This document shows, piece after piece, positions 12,246-22,269 of a DNA stretch of 64,000 nt. Location: assembly GCF_013177315.1 (NCBI RefSeq), contig NZ_CP053661.1, forward strand, positions 3,658,001 to 3,722,000. The letters are read 5' to 3'. The first letter of the stretch is position 1; each line of letters opens with the position of its first letter. Under the pieces are notes generated by a model. It was given only the letters and a program-made list of their open reading frames with translations. It searched no databases and had not been told where the DNA came from. Source of the DNA: Thermoleptolyngbya sichuanensis A183 (GTDB lineage: Bacteria > Cyanobacteriota > Cyanobacteriia > Elainellales > Elainellaceae). The position numbers and the translations under genes were made by a program.

Positions 12246-12291
12246 ACGCTTAACTCCCGATTCGGTACTTTCAAAAAATAGGAACACCACT

Positions 12292-12669
12292 ATGAACTAT
12301 CAACGCTTGGTCAGTCGAGTTTCCCTGATGTGCCTAGCGATCGCGCTCATGGAAGGGCTGAATCCGCTCGCGGCGAAAGCAGAGCCAGTACGCCCCCTTT
12401 ATGCTGGAGAGGCCAATTGGGCAACATTAACAATTAATAGACCAGGAAGCTACATCCTCGAAGTAAGCTCCGCACTTGGCGATGTGGATGTAGAACTCTA
12501 CGACCCCACAGGTCGGCAATTTGCTCGGGGTCGTCGATTTGGAAACGAAACCATTTTCTTCAATGTTCCCGCCGGTGCAGAAGGTGTTTTTCGAGTGCGC
12601 TACAGTATGCCGTTTTGCGTCAATCCACTGGGGGCTTGTAATGTAAATATCAACATATATACCCAATAG
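12292..12669 (+). CDS. Small secreted protein, beta-rich
   Basis: 125 aa. Residues 1-31 form a Sec signal peptide (basic start, hydrophobic core, cleavage near AKAEP). The mature 94 residues alternate short strands (YILEVSSALGDVDVELYDPTG) and resemble the pre-peptidase C-terminal (PPC) beta-sandwich fold. Two Cys residues near the C-terminus (CVNPLGAC) could form a disulfide. No enzyme motif. Likely a periplasmic or extracellular binding module of unknown role. The stop abuts the polypurine repeat at 12667. Confidence 0.7.
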   Translation: MNYQRLVSRVSLMCLAIALMEGLNPLAAKAEPVRPLYAGEANWATLTINRPGSYILEVSSALGDVDVELYDPTGRQFARGRRFGNETIFFNVPAGAEGVFRVRYSMPFCVNPLGACNVNINIYTQ

Positions 12670-12835
12670 GAAGAGGGAAGAACGAAGAACGAAGAGGGAA
12701 GAACGAAGAGGGAAGAACGAAGAGGAAAGAACGAAGAGGGAAGAACGAAGAGCGAAGGGATTCTAGGCGAGATCCGGTTTTCCTTTTCGTTTTTCATTTT
12801 TCATTTTTCGTTCTTCCTTTTTCCTTCTTCTCTTT
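12667..12835. repeat. Polypurine/polypyrimidine element, solo copy
   Basis: A purine-only tract built of GAAGAACGAAGAGG units is followed by a short unique core (GATTCTAGGCGAGATCCGG) and a pyrimidine-rich arm (TTTTTCGTTC units). The two arms can pair, giving a long imperfect hairpin, and the purine tract could form a triplex. The same element, fused to a degenerate CRISPR repeat, makes up the 191-bp tandem units at 13.2-13.96 kb. Confidence 0.8.
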
Positions 12836-13192
12836 TCATCGTTTCGCCCGGTTAGAGAGGGTTACAAAGATTGCGATGAGTTCACTTGCCTCGTTCATCA
12901 GGCTGCTGATTTTTTGGGGAGCAACCAGCCCAGCGTCGGTCAATAACTCTAGCCAGTAGATTGCTTCTTCGAGTTCTTGTAGCCCAACGCCTACTTTGCT
13001 GATGTACTCAGATTTTGACCTAGAGCGAACTGCTTCTCGATAGTGGGCACCGACAGAGGTTCCGCTGCGGAGTAGCTGTTTACCCAAAACCTGAGCTTCG
13101 GTGCTTTTGGGCAAAGCGGTATACACCTTGATAATCCGCATGGCAAAGGCTTTCGTGCGCTGTCGCAGGTCTTCTTTGGGAAATTCGGGCAT
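12836..13192 (-). CDS. Four-helix bundle protein (S23/IVS family)
   Basis: 118 aa from the ATG at 13192; a GTG at 13210 would add six residues. The pattern (TKAFAMRIIKVYTALPK, then GKQLLRSGTSVGAHYREA, KVGVGLQELEEAIYWLELL) matches the S23 four-helix bundle family, named for proteins encoded in 23S rRNA intervening sequences and now known widely as stand-alone small proteins of uncertain function, often near reverse transcriptases or repeats. It lies between two copies of the polypurine element, close to the CRISPR trailer. Confidence 0.85.
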   Translation of the reverse strand: MPEFPKEDLRQRTKAFAMRIIKVYTALPKSTEAQVLGKQLLRSGTSVGAHYREAVRSRSKSEYISKVGVGLQELEEAIYWLELLTDAGLVAPQKISSLMNEASELIAIFVTLSNRAKR

Positions 13193-13219
13193 GGCGGTAG
13201 GGAGAGGCACTTACCTGTT

Positions 13220-13959
13220 TAAAGTGCCCAAGGGAAGAGGGAAGGAGGAAAAAGGAAGAACGAAGAGCGAAGAACGAAGAGCGAAGAACGAAGAGGGAAG
13301 AAGGAAGAGGGAAGAAGGAAGAGCGAGGCGATTCTGGGCAAATCCAGTTTCCTTTTTCGTTTTTCGTTTTTCGTTCTTTCCCAAAGCTTTCCGTCCCCTT
13401 GCGGGGAAGTGGTGGGGGAGAAGGGAAAAACGAAGAACGAAGAGGGAAGAACGAAGAACGAAGAGGGAAGAACAAAGAACGAAGAGGGAAGAACGAAGAG
13501 GGAAGAACGAAGAGCGAGGCGATTCTGGGCAAATCCAGTTTCCTTTTTCGTTTTTCGTTTTTCGTTCTTTCCCAAAGCTTTCCGTCCCCTTGCGGGGAAG
13601 TGGTGGGGGAGAAGGGAAAAACGAAGAACGAAGAGGGAAGAACGAAGAACGAAGAGGGAAGAACAAAGAACGAAGAGGGAAGAACGAAGAGGGAAGAACG
13701 AAGAGCGAGGCGATTCTGGGCAAATCCAGTTTCCTTTTTCGTTTTTCGTTTTTCGTTCTTTCCCAAAGCTTTCCGTCCCCTTGCGGGGAAGTGGTGGGGG
13801 AGAAGGGAAAAACGAAGAACGAAGAGGGAAGAACGAAGAACGAAGAGGGAAGAACAAAGAACGAAGAGGGAAGAACGAAGAGGGAAGAACGAAGAGCGAG
13901 GCGATTCTGGGCAAATCCAGTTTCCTTTTTCGTTTTTCGTTTTTCGTTCTTTCCCAAAG
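13220..13959. repeat. 191-bp tandem repeat with embedded degenerate CRISPR repeats
   Basis: The block CCAAAGCTTTCCGTCCCC recurs at 13381, 13572, 13763 and 13954, an exact 191-bp period. Each unit contains the polypurine tract, the core GATTCTGGGCAAATCC, the pyrimidine arm, and then a truncated CRISPR repeat that keeps the CCCC/GGGG hairpin but loses the true end (GTGGTGGGGGAG instead of GTGGTGGTGAAAG). The last unit runs into the first full-length array repeat. The long open frames here on both strands are low-complexity artefacts. Confidence 0.92.
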
Positions 13960-16900
13960 CTTTCCGTCCCCTTGCGGGGAAGTGGTGGTGAAAGGCCAGT
14001 CGGCAACAGGTTATTAGCCCCACCGTTTCGATGTCCAGCCCGTTTCAGTCCCCTTGCGGGGAAGTGGTGGTGAAAGACGCACGCCGATTGAGCGCAGCTG
14101 GGGCTATGGGCGCGTTGTGTTTCAGTCCCCTTGCGGGGAAGTGGTGGTGAAAGTGTTGTCGGGGCGCTATGACGTGTTGCTGCCATCGGGGGGTTTCAGT
14201 CCCCTTGCGGGGAAGTGGTGGTGAAAGACCCCGACAGCATAAGATACGGCCTCAGGGTGGCGGGTTTCAGTCCCCTTGCGGGGAAGTGGTGGTGAAAGGT
14301 GATCCTTGAGATCGCTGACGGCACCAAATCGGTGTCACGCATGTTTCAGTCCCCTTGCGGGGAAGTGGTGGTGAAAGCTTGAAAGTAATCACGCAATACG
14401 GCAGACCTGAACAAGTTGTTTCAGTCCCCTTGCGGGGAAGTGGTGGTGAAAGTGCATGGGCAGGTCTGCCATCAGCCCCTCAATGGTTAGCGTTTCAGTC
14501 CCCTTGCGGGGAAGTGGTGGTGAAAGTTAAATCTCGGATCTCATCGGTGCCGCCAAACCGGGCCGCGATGTTTCAGTCCCCTTGCGGGGAAGTGGTGGTG
14601 AAAGCTGGACGTGCGGGTCAAACGCAAACCAGTCTGATATCCCGCCGTTTCAGTCCCCTTGCGGGGAAGTGGTGGTGAAAGCAGCCGGGAGTCTGGCGTT
14701 ATCCCACACGTCGCCGTCTGCGTCGTAGTTTCAGTCCCCTTGCGGGGAAGTGGTGGTGAAAGTTGATCCATAAGGGCTTTTGCCGCCTTACGGTTTTGTT
14801 TCAGTCCCCTTGCGGGGAAGTGGTGGTGAAAGCCGACTACCCCGACGAGCTAGAGTCGCTCATCTACCAAGTTTCAGTCCCCTTGCGGGGAAGTGGTGGT
14901 GAAAGTCGGAACATCAACCGATTCAACCCCCCAGAGCGTGTTTCAGTCCCCTTGCGGGGAAGTGGTGGTGAAAGTTGGATCAACTATTTGGAGAACTTTC
15001 ATGACTTCGTTTCAGTCCCCTTGCGGGGAAGTGGTGGTGAAAGCCGATGCTAACGTGGGTGACATCACAGTTACTCCTCAGCAGGTTTCAGTCCCCTTGC
15101 GGGGAAGTGGTGGTGAAAGACGCCGTGCGCGAACTGGGAAACTCGCTGCAAGAGTTTCAGTCCCCTTGCGGGGAAGTGGTGGTGAAAGCTGAACGTCTCG
15201 ATCGTTAACGCGATCTTCGCTCAAACGGGTTTCAGTCCCCTTGCGGGGAAGTGGTGGTGAAAGTTGCTTGGGTTTTCCTTCTCGCTGTAGCAGCTTCTGC
15301 GTTTCAGTCCCCTTGCGGGGAAGTGGTGGTGAAAGCCAAACGCCGCCGCTTGGCTGTCCCATTGCTGGCGCGTTTCAGTCCCCTTGCGGGGAAGTGGTGG
15401 TGAAAGAAAACTCTCACAATGTTATGCCTGAATTTAAAATTAAGGGGGTGTTTCAGTCCCCTTGCGGGGAAGTGGTGGTGAAAGTTCTGGTACACTCACA
15501 TTGCAAAATGCGAGGGCGTGCGACCGTTTCAGTCCCCTTGCGGGGAAGTGGTGGTGAAAGCAGCACGTCTCTCCAAAAAGTTCTTCGCCGCCGATGGTTT
15601 CAGTCCCCTTGCGGGGAAGTGGTGGTGAAAGTTGTCCGTGGGTTCTCAAACTGCTCAGGGCACGTTTGAAGTTTCAGTCCCCTTGCGGGGAAGTGGTGGT
15701 GAAAGCAATGCCACGGTGTTGTACTACACGCCTTATTCGGGCAACACGGTTTCTCTGTTTCAGTCCCCTTGCGGGGAAGTGGTGGTGAAAGTCCCTCACA
15801 GCTTCAAGCTGTGAGGGGCTAGAAGGGAGTTTCAGTCCCCTTGCGGGGAAGTGGTGGTGAAAGAGCAAGACGAAGACCGATCAAGCACATCGAACTAAAA
15901 AGTTTCAGTCCCCTTGCGGGGAAGTGGTGGTGAAAGGTGGTGTTGATGTCTGCCACCATGTCGCCGGAAAAGTTTTTGTTTCAGTCCCCTTGCGGGGAAG
16001 TGGTGGTGAAAGTCCTGACGCAAGAGGTTACGGAGTTCGCAAGATGTGGTGGCAAGTCCGGTTTCAGTCCCCTTGCGGGGAAGTGGTGGTGAAAGTTTAG
16101 CTTTTCGGGGCGTTGGCGAATCTGCTCAGCGTTTCAGTCCCCTTGCGGGGAAGTGGTGGTGAAAGAACAAATGCTTGGGGCGAATGGGTCGGCTGAATCG
16201 ACGTTTCAGTCCCCTTGCGGGGAAGTGGTGGTGAAAGTTCTGAAGAACAACCTCAGCGTTTTCCGGTAGAGAGTTTCAGTCCCCTTGCGGGGAAGTGGTG
16301 GTGAAAGAAAACTCGGTAACAATTATTTATCCTGGAAATCCGACAGGTTTCAGTCCCCTTGCGGGGAAGTGGTGGTGAAAGTTGCTGTTTGTATAACCAG
16401 TAGAATAAGCAAAAGAATGTACTGGAGCGGTTTCAGTCCCCTTGCGGGGAAGTGGTGGTGAAAGGTTCGCCGGCAAGTCCAGGGCGCGAATCCCCTACGT
16501 TTCAGTCCCCTTGCGGGGAAGTGGTGGTGAAAGTCCTTTAATCGGCGCGCCAAGAACGGACGTGGTGGCGAAGTTTCAGTCCCCTTGCGGGGAAGTGGTG
16601 GTGAAAGAGCAAAGACTATGGCGATCGCGCTGAATTCGTTGCGGACTGTTTCAGTCCCCTTGCGGGGAAGTGGTGGTGAAAGTTTTAATTATGAGCTATA
16701 GAGACATACTTGAAGTAGATCCTAGGTTTCAGTCCCCTTGCGGGGAAGTGGTGGTGAAAGAAGAAAACCATCTGGGAGCGGCGCAAGGCGAGAGAAGAGT
16801 TTCAGTCCCCTTGCGGGGAAGTGGTGGTGAAAGCACCTAGTTTGCCCGCCTCGGCGATCATGTCTGCCATTGCCAGTTTCAGTCCCCTTGCGGGGAAGTG

Positions 16901-19900
16901 GTGGTGAAAGACAGTGGCGGCGATTGCGAGAGGCGATCGCAGCGCAGCGAGTTTCAGTCCCCTTGCGGGGAAGTGGTGGTGAAAGTCGAATTTATTTCGC
17001 AACACCAGACTACTGGTAGGTTTCAGTCCCCTTGCGGGGAAGTGGTGGTGAAAGATGTCGAAGGGGGAGTTGGGAATCTCACTGTAATTCTCTGTTTCAG
17101 TCCCCTTGCGGGGAAGTGGTGGTGAAAGATTCCTGCGCCGTGAGTGGATGCTGAGCGCCTATAAGCCAATTTTGTTTCAGTCCCCTTGCGGGGAAGTGGT
17201 GGTGAAAGCAGACAAGGAGTTTGTAATTTCTTTATACACATCTAGTTTCAGTCCCCTTGCGGGGAAGTGGTGGTGAAAGATAAAATTAAACGCAATTCCA
17301 ATGCGGGCTATTAAAGTTTCAGTCCCCTTGCGGGGAAGTGGTGGTGAAAGCGAATTCAGGGATGCAGAGTTAACCATTGCCCAGCTGCCGACCGGGTTTC
17401 AGTCCCCTTGCGGGGAAGTGGTGGTGAAAGTGTTGATCTGTGAAGGAATGTCGGTGGCCAAGTTTCAGTCCCCTTGCGGGGAAGTGGTGGTGAAAGAGTC
17501 GCCAAAGAGGCGGCGCGGCGATTGGGGCAACCTGTTTCGTGTTTCAGTCCCCTTGCGGGGAAGTGGTGGTGAAAGGATCCCGCCGCCCGCCCGGCTGTGC
17601 CAACCAAATCAGCAGGTTTCAGTCCCCTTGCGGGGAAGTGGTGGTGAAAGGAAAGAAATTGACTGGAGTCAGTTTGAAGTACTTGAAGAAGTTTCAGTCC
17701 CCTTGCGGGGAAGTGGTGGTGAAAGATGGTTTAATTCTCCGGAATCACTTTTGATCTTGTTTCAGTCCCCTTGCGGGGAAGTGGTGGTGAAAGAAGACTC
17801 TACCTTTTTCGTTTCCTCAATAGGGTTTCAGTCCCCTTGCGGGGAAGTGGTGGTGAAAGTAGAGAACTAACTAGTAGAACTAACTAGTTATATATAGTTT
17901 CAGTCCCCTTGCGGGGAAGTGGTGGTGAAAGTCCCTAATCAAGCAGCTACTTATCGAGATAAAAAAGTTTCAGTCCCCTTGCGGGGAAGTGGTGGTGAAA
18001 GCAACGTACTGGGGCTGCGCGGATGGAACTTGGCAAGCACTGAGACGTTTCAGTCCCCTTGCGGGGAAGTGGTGGTGAAAGCTTACTTTTTCAAAACTAC
18101 TTTTGTTTGCTTCCGGCGTTTCAGTCCCCTTGCGGGGAAGTGGTGGTGAAAGAACAGTGGGTGCAGGTAGTATATTTCTTCCGCTTGCAGTTTCAGTCCC
18201 CTTGCGGGGAAGTGGTGGTGAAAGCACACTCTATTGTCCAGGAGAGTAACGTGAAAGGGTTTCAGTCCCCTTGCGGGGAAGTGGTGGTGAAAGTTTAATA
18301 CCTAGTGCAGGAAATGCTTTAACTACAGTTTCAGTCCCCTTGCGGGGAAGTGGTGGTGAAAGAAGACTCAAAATCACAGTCAAAAGACTACCGCACAAAA
18401 AAGGGTTTCAGTCCCCTTGCGGGGAAGTGGTGGTGAAAGTTTGGCCGGTTTTTTACTCGTAGAAAAAAACGAGTTCGGGTTTCAGTCCCCTTGCGGGGAA
18501 GTGGTGGTGAAAGTTTCCTGTGACTTCAAGCGTGACCTTTCGACTTCAAGGGTTTCAGTCCCCTTGCGGGGAAGTGGTGGTGAAAGACCAGTACCAGTTA
18601 GAGTTAGATAATTACAACTGTTTCAGTCCCCTTGCGGGGAAGTGGTGGTGAAAGTAATGCACAAGAGGCTTCTATTCAATGGACTATTCCTGCTGTTTCA
18701 GTCCCCTTGCGGGGAAGTGGTGGTGAAAGACATATCAACACTGCTTGCCAACCTCAAAGCCTTCGAGCGCTTCGACTTGAGCGGTTTCAGTCCCCTTGCG
18801 GGGAAGTGGTGGTGAAAGTTATTCAAAGAGACATCGGCTAAATTTATGAAATTTAAAGTTTCAGTCCCCTTGCGGGGAAGTGGTGGTGAAAGTTGAAGTT
18901 AACTTCTTGCCATTTACTTTATACTCGTTTCAGTCCCCTTGCGGGGAAGTGGTGGTGAAAGAGATTGCTCCTGTCAAACGTTCCTGGAATTGAACCCTTA
19001 CGTTTCAGTCCCCTTGCGGGGAAGTGGTGGTGAAAGCATACTATCTTATTTTTACAGTAAAATGTCTAGTGTTTCAGTCCCCTTGCGGGGAAGTGGTGGT
19101 GAAAGCTCTGCGGGAGCCTGAAGCGGTGGTAGGGGCTGAGCCGTGGGCGTTTCAGTCCCCTTGCGGGGAAGTGGTGGTGAAAGCCGGCTTTTTACTCGTG
19201 CAGAAAAACGAGTTTGGGGAAAGTTTCAGTCCCCTTGCGGGGAAGTGGTGGTGAAAGATTATCGAAGACTGGCTTACCGAAGCCGAAGCCGAAAACTAGT
19301 TTCAGTCCCCTTGCGGGGAAGTGGTGGTGAAAGCAACTATGTTGACGGTAGAAGCCTCCGTTACGGATGGGACTGCTATGTTTCAGTCCCCTTGCGGGGA
19401 AGTGGTGGTGAAAGCCAAGCAGTCTCTTCTGCTGGAACTCTTGAGACAATGTTTCAGTCCCCTTGCGGGGAAGTGGTGGTGAAAGGGCTTAAGTCACAGT
19501 CTCAGCTAGAGACTCTAGTCCGTTTCAGTCCCCTTGCGGGGAAGTGGTGGTGAAAGCAACAAAATAAAATTACTAGATTAGAAAATGAAGTTTCAGTCCC
19601 CTTGCGGGGAAGTGGTGGTGAAAGTTTTAGACGACGATGAGGAGTTAGATGACTCGGATGGTTTCAGTCCCCTTGCGGGGAAGTGGTGGTGAAAGTTCTT
19701 TTTATGTAAGTAAACCCTTGCTCTTCTATGGTTTGTTTCAGTCCCCTTGCGGGGAAGTGGTGGTGAAAGCTCAAGTAATACCAAAAAAGAAAAAGTTTAG
19801 AGGAAAAATGTTTCAGTCCCCTTGCGGGGAAGTGGTGGTGAAAGCAATCCTGACTCGGCACAGAAGCTGCTGACGATGGAAGAAAGTTTCAGTCCCCTTG

Positions 19901-21561
19901 CGGGGAAGTGGTGGTGAAAGAAATGTGACGGAGGGCTACCCGAAGCTCTAGATAAAGCTGTTTCAGTCCCCTTGCGGGGAAGTGGTGGTGAAAGTACTCC
20001 TTTCTGATCCGACTATAAGTTAGCAACTTGAGTTAAGTTTCAGTCCCCTTGCGGGGAAGTGGTGGTGAAAGCGCATCCCCCCACATCGTCCAGGCGAGAA
20101 AACGAGTTTCAGTCCCCTTGCGGGGAAGTGGTGGTGAAAGAGACAACTGAGTCATTATCTGTAGACTACGCCTACGAGTGGTGGTTTCAGTCCCCTTGCG
20201 GGGAAGTGGTGGTGAAAGAGGGCGATCGCATCGCTAGGCTTGAAGGCTTCCGGCGGCAGATGTTTCAGTCCCCTTGCGGGGAAGTGGTGGTGAAAGACGA
20301 AATAAGCGCGTCGCTACCACTGGTCTCGTCGTCTGAATGTTTCAGTCCCCTTGCGGGGAAGTGGTGGTGAAAGTCATGTAAGCAAAGTTATCTATTTTAG
20401 ATAAAATACGGCGTTTCAGTCCCCTTGCGGGGAAGTGGTGGTGAAAGATTACCGACTGGACAATATATTCGTTTTCGCCCACAACGGGTTTCAGTCCCCT
20501 TGCGGGGAAGTGGTGGTGAAAGCCCGAAGCTCTAGATAAGGCTAGAGGCAGTTAGATAAGTTTCAGTCCCCTTGCGGGGAAGTGGTGGTGAAAGAACTTT
20601 TTTAGAAGAGGTGATTGGCTTTCTATAAGAGGTTTCAGTCCCCTTGCGGGGAAGTGGTGGTGAAAGTGGGAGGCTTTAGTTCATTAAAAATAATTGACAG
20701 CAGAGTTTAGTTTCAGTCCCCTTGCGGGGAAGTGGTGGTGAAAGAGACGAGCAAGAAAAGGCGATCGCCTAAACCGAAGACGATTGTTTCAGTCCCCTTG
20801 CGGGGAAGTGGTGGTGAAAGCTTGCCGTCCCCAGTACTGTCGCCAACGGAAGACGGTGGAGCGTTTCAGTCCCCTTGCGGGGAAGTGGTGGTGAAAGCAC
20901 ACCAATTAAATAACTATGAAGCAATACCCAATAGTTTCAGTCCCCTTGCGGGGAAGTGGTGGTGAAAGTCCTAGTCCTGCGTAGTAAAAACGCAAAGTCG
21001 TAGGTAATGTAGTTTCAGTCCCCTTGCGGGGAAGTGGTGGTGAAAGAGAGGTGATTGGGCGCTACAGCGCCATCGACCGTTTCAGTCCCCTTGCGGGGAA
21101 GTGGTGGTGAAAGTTGATTCCAAGAGATTGAAGTGCTCTAAGAACTTGAACGTGTTTCAGTCCCCTTGCGGGGAAGTGGTGGTGAAAGGTTGCGGGCAGT
21201 ACGGCGCAACTACGACGCGAACGTACGTTTCAGTCCCCTTGCGGGGAAGTGGTGGTGAAAGAATATACTAGGTAACATCACTGATCTAACAGATGTAGAG
21301 TTTCAGTCCCCTTGCGGGGAAGTGGTGGTGAAAGACTCACAGAAGCGAAAATACATACTCTGGTATATGACGTTTCAGTCCCCTTGCGGGGAAGTGGTGG
21401 TGAAAGGTGCAAATAACTTCTCTAGATTTATATTTGGAAGTAAATGTTTCAGTCCCCTTGCGGGGAAGTGGTGGTGAAAGATCCTGGTGATCTAGTGCTT
21501 GATCCGTTTGCAGGTTCCTCGACAACGTTTCAGTCCCCTTGCGGGGAAGTGGTGGTGAAAG
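13960..21561 (-). CRISPR. CRISPR array, about 103 repeats of 35 bp
   Basis: Hand count gives 103 repeats and 102 spacers of about 31-54 nt; repeats look identical except the leftmost (13960-13994), which has two changes. I assign transcription to the minus strand. Read that way, the repeat begins CTTTCACCACC, carries a CCCC-GCAA-GGGG hairpin with a GNRA tetraloop, and ends with the 8-nt ACTGAAAC, the canonical Cas6 5' tag of cyanobacterial type III and I-D repeats. The degenerate repeat is then at the trailer end, and the leader end (21561) faces cas2 and RT-cas1. Several spacers are notable: overlapping pairs, hairpin-containing spacers and HIP1-containing spacers (see findings). Confidence 0.99.
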
Positions 21562-21919
21562 AGTGCCGTCTGAAACCTGCTCCCAGCAATGGCTCGTGAG
21601 CGGAAATCGACGGTGGTCATTTTTGGGGTTCAAAAACGACTTTTCTCTCTTAAGACCCTGAATTTTTAGCGCCTGAGATGCCCACTGAATAAGGCATCGA
21701 CGCTGGTCAACGAAGTTATGCGGCTTTCAAGGATCGGTGGAGATTGGACGATGCCCTCTTGAACTCCATTAACCCGGATTGGTTTCTAAAAGTCAAGCGC
21801 TAGAGGATAAAGAAAAAAGAAAGCAGCAAAAAGAGCGATCGCTGATGAATGACTCATCTGGCGATCGCCCTAGATTGTGTCGGAGCGTCCTGAGTTAAAG
21901 CAGATTGGCTCTGAAGGTA
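21562..21919 (-). promoter_or_regulatory. Probable CRISPR leader / cas2-array spacer region
   Basis: The 358 bases between the last repeat and the cas2 stop contain no credible gene and two HIP1 sites (about 21836-21870). As the array is read leftward, this is where the promoter and the integration-guiding leader should be. The part next to the array (21600-21670) is locally AT-rich with T-runs. No consensus -35/-10 pair is obvious. A 36-codon open stretch on the plus strand (21693-21800) lacks a start codon and may be a gene remnant. Confidence 0.6.
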
Positions 21920-22195
21920 TTAGATGATGTAGGCTCGGGGCGGCGGTTCTGGTGGAGAACTGCCAATCGTCAGGGCTTTGGGCAGGCTGTCGGCGGCAAT
22001 CCAGTAGAACCGCACATTGTCTTCAGCGGGTTTGACCTGTCGTTTGACTTTTTCGTGGAGCTTCTTCATGTCTGCCAGGGAAATGAAGCACTCAAATACG
22101 CTGTATTGCACCCTCCGTCCGTGACCTTCCAAAAAAGTGGCCAGCTTTTGGCGGCGCTTGTCGTCGGGGATGTCGTAGACCACTAGGACTAGCAT
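21920..22195 (-). CDS. cas2: CRISPR adaptation protein Cas2
   Basis: 91 aa. Starts with MLVLVVYDIPDDKRRQKLA, the Cas2 ferredoxin-like first strand with the conserved Asp, followed by GRRVQYSVFECF. Forms the dimeric core of the Cas1-Cas2 integrase. Located between the leader and RT-cas1 in the same orientation, 74 bp downstream of RT-cas1, with an AATCCAAAATC tract in the gap. The last residues are Pro-rich (SSPPEPPPRAYII). Confidence 0.97.
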   Translation of the reverse strand: MLVLVVYDIPDDKRRQKLATFLEGHGRRVQYSVFECFISLADMKKLHEKVKRQVKPAEDNVRFYWIAADSLPKALTIGSSPPEPPPRAYII

Positions 22196-22269
22196 GATCA
22201 GACCTTTGATTTTGGATTGGCGACTTTGGATTTTTGATTGACGACCGGAATTGAAAGCTGGGTTTTAGA

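Noticed and set aside
13080-14186. Long open frames (200-370 codons) on both strands over the polypurine tandem region
   Set aside because: They consist of low-complexity Phe/Ser/Leu/Pro or Lys/Glu/Arg repeats produced by the 191-bp tandem units, and run into CRISPR repeats; no RBS or domain.
20595-21078. Third pair of related spacers sharing AGAGGTGATTGG (20595 and 21047)
   Set aside because: A 12-base match among about 4 kb of spacer sequence is expected by chance and the rest does not align.
14355-21633. Many 60-190-codon frames across the CRISPR array
   Set aside because: All are repeat translations (for example FQSPCGEVVVK or SPPLPRKGTET) joined by spacers.
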